The notes beneath the pieces are model-generated. The model saw nothing but the letters and a program-made list of their open reading frames with translations. It made no database searches and was not told where the DNA came from. Shown piece after piece: positions 7,173 to 13,928 of a stretch of 31,663 bases of DNA; position 1 is the first letter of the stretch; each line of letters opens with the position of its first letter. The position numbers and the translations under genes are program-made. This stretch comes from Odoribacteraceae bacterium (lineage in GTDB: Bacteria > Bacteroidota > Bacteroidia > Bacteroidales > Marinifilaceae), in assembly GCA_031267995.1 (NCBI GenBank), contig JAIRXZ010000107.1, forward strand, positions 1-31,663, read 5' to 3'.

Positions 7173-8460
7173 GGATAATTTTTGTTATTTGTAGAGGATC
7201 GCGTTTGGTCGTGTCGACGACAAGGCCGGCCGTCGCGGTGTATAGTGGTTTTCGTCGTTCGTAGAGGGTGGTGGCGGCGGCCAGGGGGGTGTCGCCGGTG
7301 GAGAGGAGGAGGGGGCGGGTGGTGACGTCGATCCTCTCGACGCAGTCCTCCGGCGTGGCGTGTAGCCAGATGACGGTGGCGCGGGCGCGGAGGATTTGCC
7401 GCGCTTCCGGGAGGGTGACGATGCCGCCGCCGCAGGAGATGACGCGGGGGTCGGGGCGATCGAGGAGGTCGCGGAGGGTTTGCAGTTCGAGGTCGCGAAA
7501 GGCGCGCTCGCCGCCGGTGGCGATGAGGCGGGGGACGGTCTGGCCGGCGCATCGCTCTATCTCCCGGTCGGTGTCCGCGAGGGGGAGGCGCGTGGCGTCG
7601 GCGAGGAGGCGGGCGATGGTGGTTTTTCCCGCGCCGGCGGGGCCGACGAGGGCGATGTGCGGGGGAAGGGGAGGGGGCAGGGAGAGGAGGGTTTCCATCG
7701 CCTCGCGGTCGGGTTCGGCGCCGGTGAGGAGGCGGTAGGAGGGGATGGCCTGGTGCAGGAGCCAGTCGAGGCCGGGGATGTAACGGGCGCGGCGGCGGGC
7801 GGCGCGAGGGGCGAGGGGGGAGTCGCGGTAGATGGCGTCGAGGATGACGTGGCGGGGGTCTATCCATTGCTCTCGGAGGAGGTCGACGCCCGCCGGGAGG
7901 GTGTTGACGATGATGGCGCTGGCGGCGACGAGGCCGGGGAGCGAGGCGTCAACGGGCGCGGCGGCGCAACCGAGGAGGGTGGCGAGGGCGGTGGCACGGT
8001 CGGCGGTTCTGTTGGCGATGGTGACGCGGGCGCCGGCGTCGCGGAGGGCGAGGGCGGCGGCGCTTCCGGCTCCCCCGGCGCCAAGGACGAGGCAGGGGAG
8101 GCCGCGGGGGGTGATGCCGGCGGCGGAGAGGGCGCCGGTGACGCCGTCGATGTCCGTGTTGTGGGCGGTGAGGCGGTCGCCTTGCCGGGTGATGGTGTTG
8201 GCTGCGCCGAGGGCGCGTACCGCGGGGGCGGCGTCCGGGACGAGGGGGACGATGCTCTGTTTATAAGGCGCGGTGACGTTGATGCCGGTGAGGTGGAGTT
8301 CGTCGACGAGGCGAATGATCTCTTCGGCGGATCGGGCGGCGAGGCGGGTGTAGGGCGCGGCGGCGGATGTTCCCCCGTAGGCGGCGGCGAAGAGTCGCGG
8401 GCTTCGACTGTGAAGGATGGGGTGACCGGCGACGGCGTGAAGGGGGGTGTCCGGGGTCAT
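7141..8460 (-). CDS. Bifunctional shikimate dehydrogenase - shikimate kinase (AroE-AroK fusion)
   Basis: One 439-aa protein should carry out two consecutive steps, 3-dehydroshikimate to shikimate and then to shikimate 3-phosphate. Residues 1-255 are AroE: HSRSP (17-21), GINVTAPYK (59-67, catalytic Lys67), HNTD (100-103, catalytic Asp103), the NADP loop GAGGAG (127-132), NRT (150-152) and LDWLLHQA. Residues 268-439 are AroK: Walker A GPAGAGKTT (273-281), DTD (296-298), GGG (344-346), TRPLL (381-385) and ERRKPLY in the lid. A Pro-rich linker, SLPPPLPPH, joins them. All key residues of both enzymes are present. I chose the start at 8460 because its ATGA overlaps the aroB stop and AroE homology begins there. 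Fusion of these two enzymes is unusual outside the eukaryotic AROM protein. Confidence 0.92.
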   Translation of the reverse strand: MTPDTPLHAVAGHPILHSRSPRLFAAAYGGTSAAAPYTRLAARSAEEIIRLVDELHLTGINVTAPYKQSIVPLVPDAAPAVRALGAANTITRQGDRLTAHNTDIDGVTGALSAAGITPRGLPCLVLGAGGAGSAAALALRDAGARVTIANRTADRATALATLLGCAAAPVDASLPGLVAASAIIVNTLPAGVDLLREQWIDPRHVILDAIYRDSPLAPRAARRRARYIPGLDWLLHQAIPSYRLLTGAEPDREAMETLLSLPPPLPPHIALVGPAGAGKTTIARLLADATRLPLADTDREIERCAGQTVPRLIATGGERAFRDLELQTLRDLLDRPDPRVISCGGGIVTLPEARQILRARATVIWLHATPEDCVERIDVTTRPLLLSTGDTPLAAATTLYERRKPLYTATAGLVVDTTKRDPLQITKIIHEEINTCIRG

Positions 8461-9482
8461 GATTCGCTGTTGGTGGTGGTGACCAGCTGGTCTACTTCGG
8501 TGTAGGGGAGGAGGTGGTCGACGGCCTTCCCGATGCCTTCGGGGAGGATGAGGTGGATTTCGGTGGCGGCCTTTTTTTTGTCGGCACGGATGGCTTCGAG
8601 GAGGGTCGCCACGGGGATATCGACGGTGGTGGGGAGCTGGAAGGCGGCGAGGAGGTTGACGACGCGGGTGTATTCCTCTCCGGTGAGCATCCCGAGGTGC
8701 AGCGATACGCGGGCGGCCATGCAGATGCCGACGCTGACGGCCTCGCCGTGTGGCAGCGCCCCGTGTTTTTCGATGGCGTGGGCGAAGGTGTGGCCGAGGT
8801 TGAGGAGGCGGCGCGGGCCTTGCTCTTTTTCGTCGATGGTGACGATGTTGGCTTTCGTCCTGATGGCGCGGGCGATGAGTTTGCGGAGGACGCGGGGGTG
8901 GCGCTGGAGGATCTCTTCGGCGTGCCGCTCGATGTAGCCGAAGAAGGGGGCGCTGGAGATCATGGCGGCTTTGACGATTTCGGACAAGCCGGCGTTGTAC
9001 TCCCGCGCGGGGAGGGTGGAGAGGAAGGCGACGTCGCAGAGTACCGTCCGCGGCCGGGAGATGAGGCCGATGATGTTTTTGTAGCCGTCGTAGTTGACGC
9101 CGTTTTTCCCCCCGATGGCGGCGTCTACCTGCGCGAGGAGGGTGGTGGGGACGAGGGCGAAGGGGCAGCCGCGCATGTAGATGGAGGCGACGAAGCCGGT
9201 GACGTCGCACACGATGCCGCCGCCGACGCCGACGATCTGCGTGTGGCGGTCGGCGCCCAGGGCGAGGAGGCGGGTGATGATCTCTTTAATGGTGTCGAGT
9301 GTTTTGTACTCCTCGCCGTCGCCTATTTCGATGACTTTGAAGGGGGAGAAAAGGAGGGGGTGACTTGCGCGTATCGCGGGGTTGGTGATGATGATGGTGG
9401 TCATCGGGGCGAAGTAGACGGGTAGGTTGCCGTCTATTTCATCGACGACGATTGTTGTTCCGTGGAGGTTGATGAGGTTCAT
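8457..9482 (-). CDS. aroB: 3-dehydroquinate synthase
   Basis: AroB converts DAHP to 3-dehydroquinate, the second shikimate-pathway step, using NAD and a divalent metal. Length is 341 aa, normal. Motifs are GDGEEYKT (54-61), GGGIVCDVTGF (87-97, NAD binding), PTTLLAQVDAAIGGK (112-126), SEIVK (167-171), RLLNLGHTFAHAIE (225-238) and HGEAV (245-249). Glu168, His231 and His245 are the probable metal ligands. It is the first gene of the minus-strand aro operon, overlaps aroEK by 4 bp (ATGA), and is divergent from the DAHP synthase gene with 275 bp between the starts. Confidence 0.96.
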   Translation of the reverse strand: MNLINLHGTTIVVDEIDGNLPVYFAPMTTIIITNPAIRASHPLLFSPFKVIEIGDGEEYKTLDTIKEIITRLLALGADRHTQIVGVGGGIVCDVTGFVASIYMRGCPFALVPTTLLAQVDAAIGGKNGVNYDGYKNIIGLISRPRTVLCDVAFLSTLPAREYNAGLSEIVKAAMISSAPFFGYIERHAEEILQRHPRVLRKLIARAIRTKANIVTIDEKEQGPRRLLNLGHTFAHAIEKHGALPHGEAVSVGICMAARVSLHLGMLTGEEYTRVVNLLAAFQLPTTVDIPVATLLEAIRADKKKAATEIHLILPEGIGKAVDHLLPYTEVDQLVTTTNSES

Positions 9483-9498
9483 GTGGGTGATATTTTGC

Positions 9499-9507
9499 GC
9501 GAAAGTG
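9499..9507 (-). promoter_or_regulatory. Possible -7 box for the aroB operon
   Basis: On the minus strand this reads CACTTTCGC, close to the TACTTTCGC boxes at 9551 and upstream of asd and related to the Bacteroidota -7 consensus TAnnTTTG. It lies 17 nt before the aroB start, leaving a very short leader. No clear -33 box is seen. Confidence 0.35.
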
Positions 9508-9550
9508 AAAAAAATTCGCGAACTTCCCGCGGCGGATTGGGATTTATTCC

Positions 9551-9559
9551 TACTTTCGC
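9551..9559 (+). promoter_or_regulatory. Probable -7 box for the DAHP synthase transcript
   Basis: TACTTTCGC fits the Bacteroidota -7 box (TAnnTTTG) with one substitution. It would start transcription near 9565, just before the leader ORF at 9590, so the leader would be about 190 nt. The -33 region is not clear. Confidence 0.45.
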
Positions 9560-9589
9560 GATGTTGTTTTAAATTAATAAATCTCCCCC

Positions 9590-9652
9590 ATGCGACATTT
9601 TCGATGGTATTACCGGTATTACTTTTATTTCCGCCCCCATGTCACGGGATAG
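9590..9652 (+). CDS. Aromatic leader peptide of a transcription attenuator (20 aa)
   Basis: The ORF runs ATG CGA CAT TTT CGA TGG to a TAG stop at 9650-9652. Its peptide contains Phe4 and then WYYRYYFYF at residues 6-14: nine of 20 residues are Trp, Tyr or Phe. It lies between a probable promoter (9551) and an intrinsic terminator (9696-9725) ahead of the DAHP synthase-chorismate mutase gene. That is the layout of an amino-acid attenuator in which ribosome stalling at scarce aromatic tRNAs decides termination. All three aromatic amino acids occur, which suits the common pathway. There is no clear Shine-Dalgarno site, as is usual in this phylum. The peptide and its position are seen; the mechanism is inferred. 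Confidence 0.8.
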   Translation: MRHFRWYYRYYFYFRPHVTG

Positions 9653-9705
9653 GAGGAAGCCGCGTAGCAATACCTTTCGTATTTCTCGCATTTATAATCC
9701 CGCTG
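9645..9705 (+). promoter_or_regulatory. Antiterminator pairing of the DAHP synthase attenuator
   Basis: CGGGAT (9645-9650), which overlaps the last codons and stop of the leader ORF, is complementary to ATCCCG (9697-9702) in the 5' arm of the terminator. With C9703 bulged, C9643-A9644 can also pair with T9704-G9705, giving 8 bp. A ribosome finishing the leader would cover CGGGAT and allow the terminator to form. One stalled on the aromatic codons (9605-9631) would leave it free to block the terminator. The structure is deduced by hand, without energy calculation. Confidence 0.6.
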
Positions 9706-9725
9706 CCCCCAGCGGGATTTTTTTT
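9696..9725 (+). terminator. Attenuator terminator upstream of the DAHP synthase gene
   Basis: A perfect 10-bp stem, AATCCCGCTG (9696-9705) with CAGCGGGATT (9710-9719), encloses a CCCC tetraloop and is followed by a T run to 9725. It sits only 32 nt before the start at 9758 and 43 nt after the leader stop. It cannot end aroB transcription, which runs away from it. Confidence 0.85.
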
Positions 9726-9757
9726 CGGAATGAACAGAAACGTAAAATGTATTCGAG

Positions 9758-10846
9758 ATGATGAAAATTGATTTGACTTTGACCCCTATCGAAAATCACC
9801 TGGAGGATCCCGGGTGGCCGTTGCTGATCGCCGGCCCGTGTAGCGCGGAGAGCGAGCAACAAATGTTGGACACGGCGCGGCAGTTGAAGGCTTCGCGTCG
9901 GGTGAGTTGCTTCCGCGCCGGGGTGTGGAAGCCGCGGACGAGGCCGGGCGCCTTCGAGGGCGTGGGCGAGATCGGGCTGGAGTGGCTGCGGTCGGTGAAG
10001 CAGGAGACGGGGCTGATGACGGCGTGCGAGGTGGCCACGGCAGAGCACGCGCGACTGGCCATGCGATACGGGGTGGACGTGCTGTGGGTGGGGGCGAGGA
10101 CGTCGGCGAACCCCTTCTCCGTGCAGGAGATCGCGGATACGATCCGCGGGTGCGACGTGACCGTGCTGGTGAAGAATCCCGTGAATCCCGACTTGCAGTT
10201 GTGGATCGGGGCGCTGGAGCGGGTGAACAGGGCGGGGATCACGCGGCTGGGGGCTATCCACCGGGGTTTTTCCGCTTACGAGAAGATCGCCTTCCGCAAC
10301 GCGCCGCTGTGGAACATCGCCATCGAGCTGAAGTCGGCGTGCCCCGGCTTGCCGGTGATTTGCGATCCCAGCCACATCGCCGGGGCGCGGGATCTGGTGC
10401 CTTTGATCGCGCAAAAGGCTTTAGACCTGGATATGCACGGGCTGATGGTGGAGGTGCATAATAACCCGGACGCGGCCAAGAGCGATGCCGCGCAGCAGCT
10501 GTTGCCGGTGGATTACGCGCGGATGATCCGGGAGCTGCGGCTGCGCGAGGCGTCGCCGCGGGAGTTGCCCACGCTGGAGGGATACAGGCAGGAGATTGAC
10601 GCGCTGGACGACGGGATCATGCAGCGGTTGGCGCGACGGATGGAGTTTTCGCGGAAAATCGGGGAGTACAAGCGGGAGAATAACCTGATGGTGCTCCAGC
10701 TGAGCCGCTGGGAGGATATCCTGCACAATCGCGTGGCGATGGGAAGGGCGATGGGGATGGACGAGGGGTTCGTGAAGAAGTTCCTGGAGCTGGTGCACGA
10801 GGAGTCGATCAACCTGCAGGCGGAGATCATGAACGGGGAGGAGTGA
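9758..10846 (+). CDS. Bifunctional 3-deoxy-7-phosphoheptulonate synthase / chorismate mutase
   Basis: The N-terminal domain (about 10-260) is a class I-beta DAHP synthase, condensing PEP and erythrose 4-phosphate at the pathway entry: GPCSAES (26-32, metal-ligand Cys28), WKPR (57-60), LVKNPVNPD (137-145), HRG (168-170), DPSHIAG (203-209) and VEVHNNPDAAKSD (231-243). The C-terminal domain (about 270-360) is an AroQ-type chorismate mutase with YRQEIDALDDGIMQRLARR and SRKIGEYKR. A fused mutase commonly serves as the feedback-sensing module in such enzymes; that is family knowledge. Length is 362 aa. It is preceded by the aromatic leader and attenuator, and its TGA overlaps the start of the oxidoreductase gene. 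Confidence 0.95.
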   Translation: MMKIDLTLTPIENHLEDPGWPLLIAGPCSAESEQQMLDTARQLKASRRVSCFRAGVWKPRTRPGAFEGVGEIGLEWLRSVKQETGLMTACEVATAEHARLAMRYGVDVLWVGARTSANPFSVQEIADTIRGCDVTVLVKNPVNPDLQLWIGALERVNRAGITRLGAIHRGFSAYEKIAFRNAPLWNIAIELKSACPGLPVICDPSHIAGARDLVPLIAQKALDLDMHGLMVEVHNNPDAAKSDAAQQLLPVDYARMIRELRLREASPRELPTLEGYRQEIDALDDGIMQRLARRMEFSRKIGEYKRENNLMVLQLSRWEDILHNRVAMGRAMGMDEGFVKKFLELVHEESINLQAEIMNGEE

Positions 10847-11841
10847 TGATGGATATCGTGCATTGGGGAATTGTCGGCGCCGGAAACGTGTGCGAGCGGA
10901 AGAGCGGGCCGGCTTTTTACAAGGCGGCGCACTCCCGGCTGGTGGCCGTGGCGCGCAGGGACGGGGCAAAGGCAAAGGATTTTGCCGAACGACACGGGGC
11001 CGCGCGGTGGTACGCGGATGCCGGGGAGCTGGTGGCCGATCCGAGGGTGGATGCCGTTTACGTGGCCACTCCCCCCTCCTCGCACGCGGAGCTGACGATC
11101 ATGGCGCTGCGCGCCGGGAAGGCGGTGTACGTGGAGAAGCCCATGGCGATGACTTACGGGGAGGCCGAGGAGATGAATCGCGTGGCGGAGGCGTGCGGGC
11201 AACCACTTTTCGTGGCACATTACCGGCGGGCGCTTCCCTATTTTCTAAAGGTGAAGGAGCTGCTGGAGGAGAGGGCTGTCGGGGAGGTACTGTCGGTGCA
11301 GGTGACTCTCCTGCGACCGCCGTCGGCTGCCGATCTTTCCGGCGATCCGGGGAATTGGCGCGTGGCGCCGGCGATCGGGGGAGAGGGCTATTTCCACGAT
11401 CTGGCGCCACACACGCTGGACATCCTGGATATGTTGCTGGGCGAGGTGGAGATGGCGCGCGGAGAGACGCGGAACCTGGGGGGACTTTACCAGGCAATGG
11501 ACACGTTTGCCGCCGTCCTGCGATTCCGGTCGGGGGTGCTGGGGAGCGCCCGCTGGTGCTTCGTGGTGTCGGGGGTCTCCGCGGAGGACAGCATCGTCAT
11601 CACCGGCAGCAAGGGGGAGATCCGCTTTAGCACGTTTGCCTTTACCCCGATCGAGTGGGTCGTCGCCACGGGGGTGAAGCGGTTCGATATTCCGCCGCCG
11701 GAGCATATCCAGCAGCCCCTGATTCAATCCATCGTTAATGAACTGAGGGGAAAGGGACGGGCGCCCTCCACCGGGAAGTCTGCCGCGCGAACGGCTCGCG
11801 TGATGGACGAGATCCTCGGCACGCCCGGTATTTACCATTAA
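10846..11841 (+). CDS. Gfo/Idh/MocA-family NAD(P)-dependent oxidoreductase
   Basis: A 331-aa Rossmann-fold dehydrogenase. It has the dinucleotide loop GIVGAGNV (8-15), VATPPSSHAE, the signature EKP in YVEKPMAMT near residue 95, and a C-terminal alpha/beta domain with GEGYFHDLAPHTLDIL carrying the probable catalytic His. Members act on sugars, inositols, biliverdin and similar compounds; the substrate cannot be deduced. The start ATG overlaps the preceding TGA (TGATG), so it should be translationally coupled to DAHP synthase and subject to the same attenuator. GTG at 10843 and ATG at 10849 are alternative starts. Confidence 0.88.
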   Translation: MMDIVHWGIVGAGNVCERKSGPAFYKAAHSRLVAVARRDGAKAKDFAERHGAARWYADAGELVADPRVDAVYVATPPSSHAELTIMALRAGKAVYVEKPMAMTYGEAEEMNRVAEACGQPLFVAHYRRALPYFLKVKELLEERAVGEVLSVQVTLLRPPSAADLSGDPGNWRVAPAIGGEGYFHDLAPHTLDILDMLLGEVEMARGETRNLGGLYQAMDTFAAVLRFRSGVLGSARWCFVVSGVSAEDSIVITGSKGEIRFSTFAFTPIEWVVATGVKRFDIPPPEHIQQPLIQSIVNELRGKGRAPSTGKSAARTARVMDEILGTPGIYH

Positions 11842-11853
11842 TTTTTTCTCAAG

Positions 11854-12477
11854 ATGAACGTGATGCTAATCAACGGAAGCCCGCGGGAACACGGGTGTAC
11901 TTTTACCGCGCTCACCGAAGTGGCCGGGGCGCTGGAATCGCGGGGGATAGAGACGAACTTTTTCCAGATCGGCAAGCAGCCTATAAGGGGATGTATCGCC
12001 TGCAGGGGGTGCCACGGGAAAAACTTTTGCCTCTACCAGGAGGACATCGTCAACGACTGCATCTCCCGCATGCAGAAGGCGGACGGGGTGGTCATCGGTT
12101 CGCCGGTCTATTACTCCTCGCCCAACGGCGCGCTGCTGGCGCTCCTCGACCGGGCATTTTACGCCGGGGGCGAGATGATGGCCTACAAACCGGGGGCGGC
12201 GGTGGTGAGTTGCCGACGCGGGGGAGCAGCCTCCGCTTTCGACATGCTGAACAAGTATTTTACCATCTCCAACATGCCCGTGGTCTCCTCCCAGTATTGG
12301 AACGCCGTGCACGGCAACACGCCGGAGGAGGTGAAGCAGGATCTGGAGGGCTTACAAGTGATGCGGGTGCTGGGACGAAACATGGCCTGGCTGCTGGAGT
12401 GCATCGACGCGGCCAAGGGAACGGTGCCGCTGCCGGAGCAGGAGAGCGTCCGCCAACGGACGAATTTTATTCGCTGA
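11854..12477 (+). CDS. NADPH-dependent FMN reductase / iron-sulfur flavoprotein-like
   Basis: A 207-aa flavodoxin-fold protein. INGSPRE (6-12) is the FMN phosphate loop and GSPVYYSSPNG (82-92) the isoalloxazine contact. Four Cys at 47, 50, 53 and 59 (CIACRGC followed by NFC) recall the cluster or redox-active region of iron-sulfur flavoproteins, so it may bind an Fe-S cluster. It follows the oxidoreductase gene after 12 nt and is likely the third gene of the DAHP synthase operon. The link to aromatic biosynthesis is unclear; it may be a general quinone or flavin reductase. Confidence 0.85.
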   Translation: MNVMLINGSPREHGCTFTALTEVAGALESRGIETNFFQIGKQPIRGCIACRGCHGKNFCLYQEDIVNDCISRMQKADGVVIGSPVYYSSPNGALLALLDRAFYAGGEMMAYKPGAAVVSCRRGGAASAFDMLNKYFTISNMPVVSSQYWNAVHGNTPEEVKQDLEGLQVMRVLGRNMAWLLECIDAAKGTVPLPEQESVRQRTNFIR

Positions 12478-12578
12478 CCGCCGGGGATCTCCCCCCTCCC
12501 CGCAAAAAAAAATCGCCAGAGGCATTACACCAAACGCTACGCCGCGCGTTTTACGGGCGCGAACCAATACTTTGTATC

Positions 12579-13772
12579 ATGACGGAACAGGAATCTATCC
12601 GCGAGCTGATCCTCCTCCACCTCCAAGGGGAGCTGGACGAGGAGGGCCAACGCCAGCTGGAACGGTGGCGGAAGGACTCCCCGCGGCACGAGGAGACGTT
12701 TCAACGCGTCACCTCCATGAAGCACGCGGAGGAGGGGCTTGCCCGGTTTATCCTCCCCGAACGGGAGGAGGAAGAGGCGTGGCAAAGGCTCCGCCGGGAG
12801 ATCGCCGCGAGGTCGGGGAATCGCCGCGGGACGAACGCCGGGCGTACCGGACGCCGCCGCGTCTCCGCGTGGAGCCTCCTCGCCCGCGTATCGGTGATCG
12901 CACTGCTGCTGGCCGCGGGGTGGGTTGTTTATCACCTCGCCGGCGAGCGTTCCCCCTCCTCCCCCACCCCGTCGCCCTCGCTGTCCGGAGCCTCGCCCGT
13001 GCTGATACTCCCGGACGGATCCCGCGTGAACCTCGGCGACGAGGAGTCCATCCAAACCCTCGCCGACGCCCTCCCCGGGCTGCTCGCGGACGAGGCTTCC
13101 CTCACCTACCACCAACAACAGGCCGACGACGAAACCGGCCTACACCTCCTGCGCGTGCCGCGGGGCGGCGAGTACATGCTCATACTCTCGGACAGCACCG
13201 TGGTGCACCTGAACGCGGAGTCGGAGTTGAGCTATCCCGCGACATTTGCCGCCGGGCGGCGCGACGTGTTCCTGAAGGGAGAAGCCTATTTCAATGTCCG
13301 CGCCGACGCCCGTCGCCCCTTCACGGTGCACGCGGGAGGCGCGCGGGTGGAGGTGCTCGGCACGGCGTTCGGCGTTCGCGCTTACGGGGACGAGCCGGCC
13401 GTCCACGCCATCCTGGAACGGGGAAAAATCAAGCTGCTGGCCGGCAACCGCTCCCTGCTCCTCGCCCCGAACACGCGGGCGTCATACAACAAGGAGTCCA
13501 ACGAAATGACCCTCCTCCCGGCAGACCCCGCCCTGTTCCTGGGGTGGAGAGAGGGGCGACTGGTGTACGACAACGCCCCCCTGGAGGAGATCCTGGGGGA
13601 CATCGGTCGGCGCTACTGCTGCCGCGTGCTCTTTCAACGGGAGGAGACGAGGACTCTCCCCTTCTCGATAAACATCAAAAGACCTGAAAACGTCAACGAA
13701 GTGCTGCGATTGCTGGAGGATACGCGCAGGGTGCGGTTCGATTACCGCGACAGTACAATCATCATCCCGTGA
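12579..13772 (+). CDS. FecR-family anti-sigma factor
   Basis: A 397-aa inner-membrane regulator that would hold an ECF sigma factor and receive a signal from the partner outer-membrane receptor. Domains are an N-terminal cytoplasmic helical part (1-90), one membrane helix (about 97-118, SLLARVSVIALLLAAGWVVY), a periplasmic FecR domain (about 188-300, with RVPRGGEYMLILSDSTVVHL, GEAYFNV and VEVLGTAFGVRAY), and a C-terminal DUF4974-like domain (about 320-397, LVYDNAPLEEILGDI, ending in STIIIP). The start at 12579 matches the family N-terminus; the frame is open further upstream but reads through the FMN reductase gene. Unusually, no ECF sigma gene lies next to it. Confidence 0.92.
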   Translation: MTEQESIRELILLHLQGELDEEGQRQLERWRKDSPRHEETFQRVTSMKHAEEGLARFILPEREEEEAWQRLRREIAARSGNRRGTNAGRTGRRRVSAWSLLARVSVIALLLAAGWVVYHLAGERSPSSPTPSPSLSGASPVLILPDGSRVNLGDEESIQTLADALPGLLADEASLTYHQQQADDETGLHLLRVPRGGEYMLILSDSTVVHLNAESELSYPATFAAGRRDVFLKGEAYFNVRADARRPFTVHAGGARVEVLGTAFGVRAYGDEPAVHAILERGKIKLLAGNRSLLLAPNTRASYNKESNEMTLLPADPALFLGWREGRLVYDNAPLEEILGDIGRRYCCRVLFQREETRTLPFSINIKRPENVNEVLRLLEDTRRVRFDYRDSTIIIP

Positions 13773-13928
13773 AACCACTGCCCTACCGGACAATCTCTCC
13801 CGCGCGCGGCTCGCCGGTGACACCATAGAAAAAGGCCGCCGGGTGATAACAGCACCCGGACAGCCTCGGACTTGTCTCGTCACCCATCAGACAGGTGACT
13901 ACCATTTAAACTAAAAACGCACAAATGT

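Noticed and set aside
7141..9210. 689-aa version of the AroE-AroK protein
   Set aside because: The upstream 250 residues are the Arg/Pro/His-rich shadow of aroB; AroE homology begins at 8460.
8514..9425. 303-aa plus-strand frame opposite aroB
   Set aside because: Asp/Glu/Gly-rich antisense shadow of aroB in GC-rich DNA.
9561..9572. ATG TTG TTT TAA as the leader peptide
   Set aside because: Three codons starting at or before the expected transcription start; the 20-codon ORF at 9590 is far better.
9671..9679. TACCTTTCG as a promoter for DAHP synthase
   Set aside because: It resembles a -7 box but lies between the leader ORF and the terminator; a start there would give a transcript that begins just before a terminator. 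It is kept only as an alternative.
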